Below, in pieces: positions 61,821 through 64,000 of a stretch of 64,000 bases of DNA. The DNA is from Streptomyces sp. DvalAA-43 (GTDB lineage Bacteria; Actinomycetota; Actinomycetes; Streptomycetales; Streptomycetaceae), in contig NZ_FMBW01000066.1 in the NCBI RefSeq assembly GCF_900091725.1, positions 39,505 through 103,504 on the forward strand, in the 5' to 3' direction. The translations under genes were made by a program, and so were the position numbers. The notes under the pieces are model-generated. The model worked only from the letters and a program-made list of their open reading frames with translations. It was not told where the DNA came from and ran no database searches. Numbering within the stretch: position 1 is the first letter of the stretch; each line of letters opens with the position of its first letter.

Positions 61821-63026
61821 TCATCCAAATGGGCCGCCCGGCCCGGGGGGCGCGACGGGACCGGGTGTCCGCACCGGCTCGGCTCCGAACGGTGTGGCCG
61901 GCTCGGGCAGGGTGCGGAACAGCAGCCAGCTCAGGGCGGGCGTCAGGATCAGCGGGGTGAGGGCCGTCCGCAGGGAGGTGGCGTCGGCGACGCTGCCGAT
62001 GACCGGGCTGATCAGGCCGCCGATGCTGACGGTCAGGCCCAGGGTGATCCCACTGGCGGTGCCCATGCGCGAGGGCAAGTAGTCCTGGGCGAGGGTCACT
62101 TGCAGCGAGAACGGCACGTACAGAGCGATCGAGGTCAGGGCGATGAACAGATAGATCGCCGGGCCGGGGACGAAGACGGTCCCGGCGACGGCGCCGACCG
62201 TGACCAGGTACGAGATGCGCACCACCGTGACCCGGTCCCACCGGTCGGCCAGTCGGCTGCCCAGTACGGTGCCGGCCGCGCCGCCGAGGTAGAGGACGAA
62301 CAGCGCGGCGGTGCCCGCCGCCGTACCGCCGCCCGTGCGCTGCCGGGCATAGAGCGAGATGAATGTGCTCAGACCGACGAAGGCGACCGACCGGCAGACC
62401 ACGGCGAGCGACAACTTCAGGAACGAGCCCCTGTCGTCGGTCCCGGTCACGGCCGAGGCCCCGGAGTCGGCGGATGTCGTCTTCTCCAGAGCGCGCAGCA
62501 CGGGTAGACAGAACACACTGCCGACGACGGCCGGCACCACGAGCAGGGGTGAGAACCGCAGTCCGCCGGTGGCCACGACGGCGGTGACCAGCAGTGGGGC
62601 GGCAGCGAAACCGACGTTGCCGCCGAAGGAGAACCACCCCATCGAGCTGTGGCTTCCCTGGCCGACGAGCCGTGCGATGCGGGCGGATTCGGGATGGTAG
62701 GCGGCGACCCCGATCCCTGACACCGCCACGAACAGCAGGGTCAGGGGGTACGAACCACCGAGGCCGCTGAGTGCGACCCCGAGGCCGCCCAGGATCGTGC
62801 TCGCGGGCAGCAGCCAGGGTATGGCCCGGCGGTCGGTGAACGCTCCGAACGCCGGTTGCGCCACCGAGGACAGCAGCGACGCGGCGAGCACGATGCCCGA
62901 GGCGGCCGCGTAGGAGTAGGCGCGCTCCGCCACGAAGAACGGGACGAGGGACGCCACCGCACCCTGATAGACGTCCACGCAGGCGTGCCCGACCGAGAGG
63001 AGAACGATTGATCTGTTCCTTGGCAT
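61821..63026 (-). CDS. MFS efflux pump of the fosmidomycin-resistance (Fsr) type
   Basis: About 401 residues with 12 segments. VGHACVDVYQGAVASLVPFFVAERAYSYAAASGIVLA at the N-terminus and FGAFTDRRAIPWLLPAST in loop 2-3 match the Fsr group, whose members export fosmidomycin and other small molecules. The middle loop and C-terminal half (LYLGGAAGTVLGSRLADRWDRV) agree. ATG 63026 begins cleanly at the first segment but has no RBS, so the start is uncertain. It follows the AraC gene by 77 bases and is probably its target. Confidence 0.85.
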   Translation of the reverse strand: MPRNRSIVLLSVGHACVDVYQGAVASLVPFFVAERAYSYAAASGIVLAASLLSSVAQPAFGAFTDRRAIPWLLPASTILGGLGVALSGLGGSYPLTLLFVAVSGIGVAAYHPESARIARLVGQGSHSSMGWFSFGGNVGFAAAPLLVTAVVATGGLRFSPLLVVPAVVGSVFCLPVLRALEKTTSADSGASAVTGTDDRGSFLKLSLAVVCRSVAFVGLSTFISLYARQRTGGGTAAGTAALFVLYLGGAAGTVLGSRLADRWDRVTVVRISYLVTVGAVAGTVFVPGPAIYLFIALTSIALYVPFSLQVTLAQDYLPSRMGTASGITLGLTVSIGGLISPVIGSVADATSLRTALTPLILTPALSWLLFRTLPEPATPFGAEPVRTPGPVAPPGPGGPFG

Positions 63027-63103
63027 GGCGACATGGTCGGCGCCGCGCGGCGTGTCGCGCTTCCGATAATCTGCCAACCTTTGCCGGAAATCCGCCTCCC
63101 CGT

Positions 63104-63850
63104 TCAGGGGCGGCGGTTGTGCGTGCCCGGGGTGTAGCCGAAAGCGCGTCGGAAGACATCGATGAACGCGCTGGTGGACGACCAGCCGCAGCGCTGGGCG
63201 ACCGAGGTCACCGGGGTGTCGTCGGCGAGCATCCGAAGGGCGTGGTACAGGCGGAGTTGGGTGCGCCACTGGGGGAAGGTCATGCCCAGTTCGCCGCGGA
63301 AGAGGCGGCTGAGGGTGCGCTGCCCGACTCCCGCCCCGGCTGCCAGGTCGGCGAGTGTGCGAGGGTCCGCGGGGTCGTGGTGCAGCATGCCGCAGACGGC
63401 CTTGAGCCGGGGGTCGGTGGGGGTCGGCAGGTGTACGGGCTGCTGGGGCGAGGCGCGCAGCCGGTCGAGGAGCACCGCGCGCAGCCGCAACCGCTCCGGG
63501 GTGTCGTCCTCGGGGCCCAGGGTGCAGGCGAGGATCAGTTCGCGCAGCAGGGGGTCGACCGAGAGGACGGTCGGGGTGTCGAGGCCGAGGGGATTGGTGT
63601 CGGCGGGCAGGCCCAGCAGGTGCAGGGCGAGGTGTCCGTGGGCGCGGTGGGCGTGGACGCAGCCCGCGGGTACCCAGATGGCCCGGGTGCCGGGGGCGAA
63701 CCAGGTCCCCGCGTCGGTGGTGACCGCGAGGACGCCGGAGCCCGCGTAGGCGACCTGGTGGTCGTCGTGGCGATGTGCCTCGATGTGTTCCCCGGGGGCC
63801 ATCGCCCGGGTGCGGGTGGGGGCCTCGGGATAGTGGCGGATGTCCGGCAT
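63104..63850 (-). CDS. AraC family transcriptional regulator
   Basis: About 248 residues. The N-terminal cupin-like sensor has HIEAHRHDDHQVAYAGSGVLAV and WVPAGCVHAHRAHG. The C-terminal double HTH is LADLAAGAGVGQRTLSRLFRGELGMTFPQWRTQLRLYHALRMLADDTPVTSVAQRCGWSSTSAFIDVFRRAFGYTPG. ATG 63850 is chosen because GGAG lies nine bases before it; longer in-frame starts up to 63937 run through the inverted repeat and are unlikely. The next gene is an Fsr-type pump; control of that pump in response to its substrate is the natural reading. Confidence 0.88.
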   Translation of the reverse strand: MPDIRHYPEAPTRTRAMAPGEHIEAHRHDDHQVAYAGSGVLAVTTDAGTWFAPGTRAIWVPAGCVHAHRAHGHLALHLLGLPADTNPLGLDTPTVLSVDPLLRELILACTLGPEDDTPERLRLRAVLLDRLRASPQQPVHLPTPTDPRLKAVCGMLHHDPADPRTLADLAAGAGVGQRTLSRLFRGELGMTFPQWRTQLRLYHALRMLADDTPVTSVAQRCGWSSTSAFIDVFRRAFGYTPGTHNRRP

Positions 63851-63901
63851 GAAGGGGGACTCCATGGGTAGTGCGCCGGGCCGGGCGCGGATGCCTCGAA
63901 A

Positions 63902-63935
63902 GGGCCCTGTGGGTGTGATGCCACCCATAGGGCCC
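63902..63935. promoter_or_regulatory. Large inverted repeat ahead of the AraC gene (likely operator)
   Basis: Arms GGGCCCTGTGGGTG (63902-63915) and CACCCATAGGGCCC (63922-63935) match at 13 of 14 positions around six bases. On the minus strand a TAGGAT, a good -10 box, lies a few bases upstream, so the repeat would span the transcription start and the first part of the leader. That fits an operator for autoregulation. Confidence 0.75.
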
Positions 63936-64000
63936 ACGTCACATCCTAGGGCGGGTAGTAGGAGCGGGGTCGCCCGAAAGGCGTGAAACCTAAGCAGAGT

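Noticed and set aside
61783..63159. Alternative minus-strand frame (458 codons) over the MFS gene
   Set aside because: It lacks membrane segments and reads as Arg/Gly-rich text; the neighbouring frame gives a clean 12-segment transporter.
1..64000. tRNA genes, CRISPR arrays, insertion sequences, phage genes or attachment sites
   Set aside because: None recognised: no transposase or integrase motifs, no spaced direct repeats and no cloverleaf-like segments were seen by eye.

Overview
The window looks like a Streptomyces chromosome. Base composition is very G+C-rich, GTG and TTG starts are common, and the genes include genus-typical signals: a c-di-AMP riboswitch ahead of a secreted lytic transglycosylase, a DasR-type site ahead of a chitin-type LPMO, and a sugar ABC transporter without its own ATPase. 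All assignments rest on reading the sequence; no database search was run. I place it to genus only.

Layout. 0-12 kb holds mixed housekeeping and transport genes: DUF6153/DUF305, an ABC-F protein, a riboswitch-controlled transglycosylase, a TetR/flavin monooxygenase pair around a double operator, an APC permease, an NAD kinase, an HD protein and a DMT exporter. At 11-17 kb a LacI regulator faces two related secreted clan-A-like glycosidases. At 17-21 kb are an APH-fold kinase, the LPMO, a stand-alone GltD-like protein and a secreted chorismate mutase.

The centrepiece (21.8-38.0 kb) is a complete polycyclic tetramate macrolactam (PTM) cluster with the gene order of frontalamide ftdA-F: a fatty-acid-hydroxylase-type desaturase, one iterative PKS-NRPS of 3150 residues (KS-AT-DH-KR-ACP-C-A-T-TE), two phytoene-dehydrogenase-like flavoproteins, an MDR reductase and a P450. 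All read rightward, with overlapping or closely spaced junctions. The adenylation pocket reads close to the ornithine code. Two redox ring-closing flavoproteins plus the MDR enzyme predict a 5-5-6 type tricycle. The P450 lacks the ExxR motif.

Downstream (38-48 kb) are an NmrA protein, a Ser/Thr kinase, an MFS pump with a secreted protein, and a TetR-controlled set. In that set an NCS1 permease and an amidohydrolase diverge from the TetR gene and a flavoprotein across a 15-bp-arm operator. At 48.5-58 kb is a glycan-use locus: a five-gene leftward operon (Gfo/Idh oxidoreductase, lipoprotein, two permeases, secreted beta-helix protein) diverging from a ROK regulator and a GH20 hexosaminidase. 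The right end (58-64 kb) has an amidase, a GNAT acetyltransferase, a long-form GAPDH, a fosmidomycin-resistance-type MFS pump and an AraC regulator with a large inverted repeat at its promoter. No tRNA, rRNA, insertion sequence or CRISPR array was recognised.
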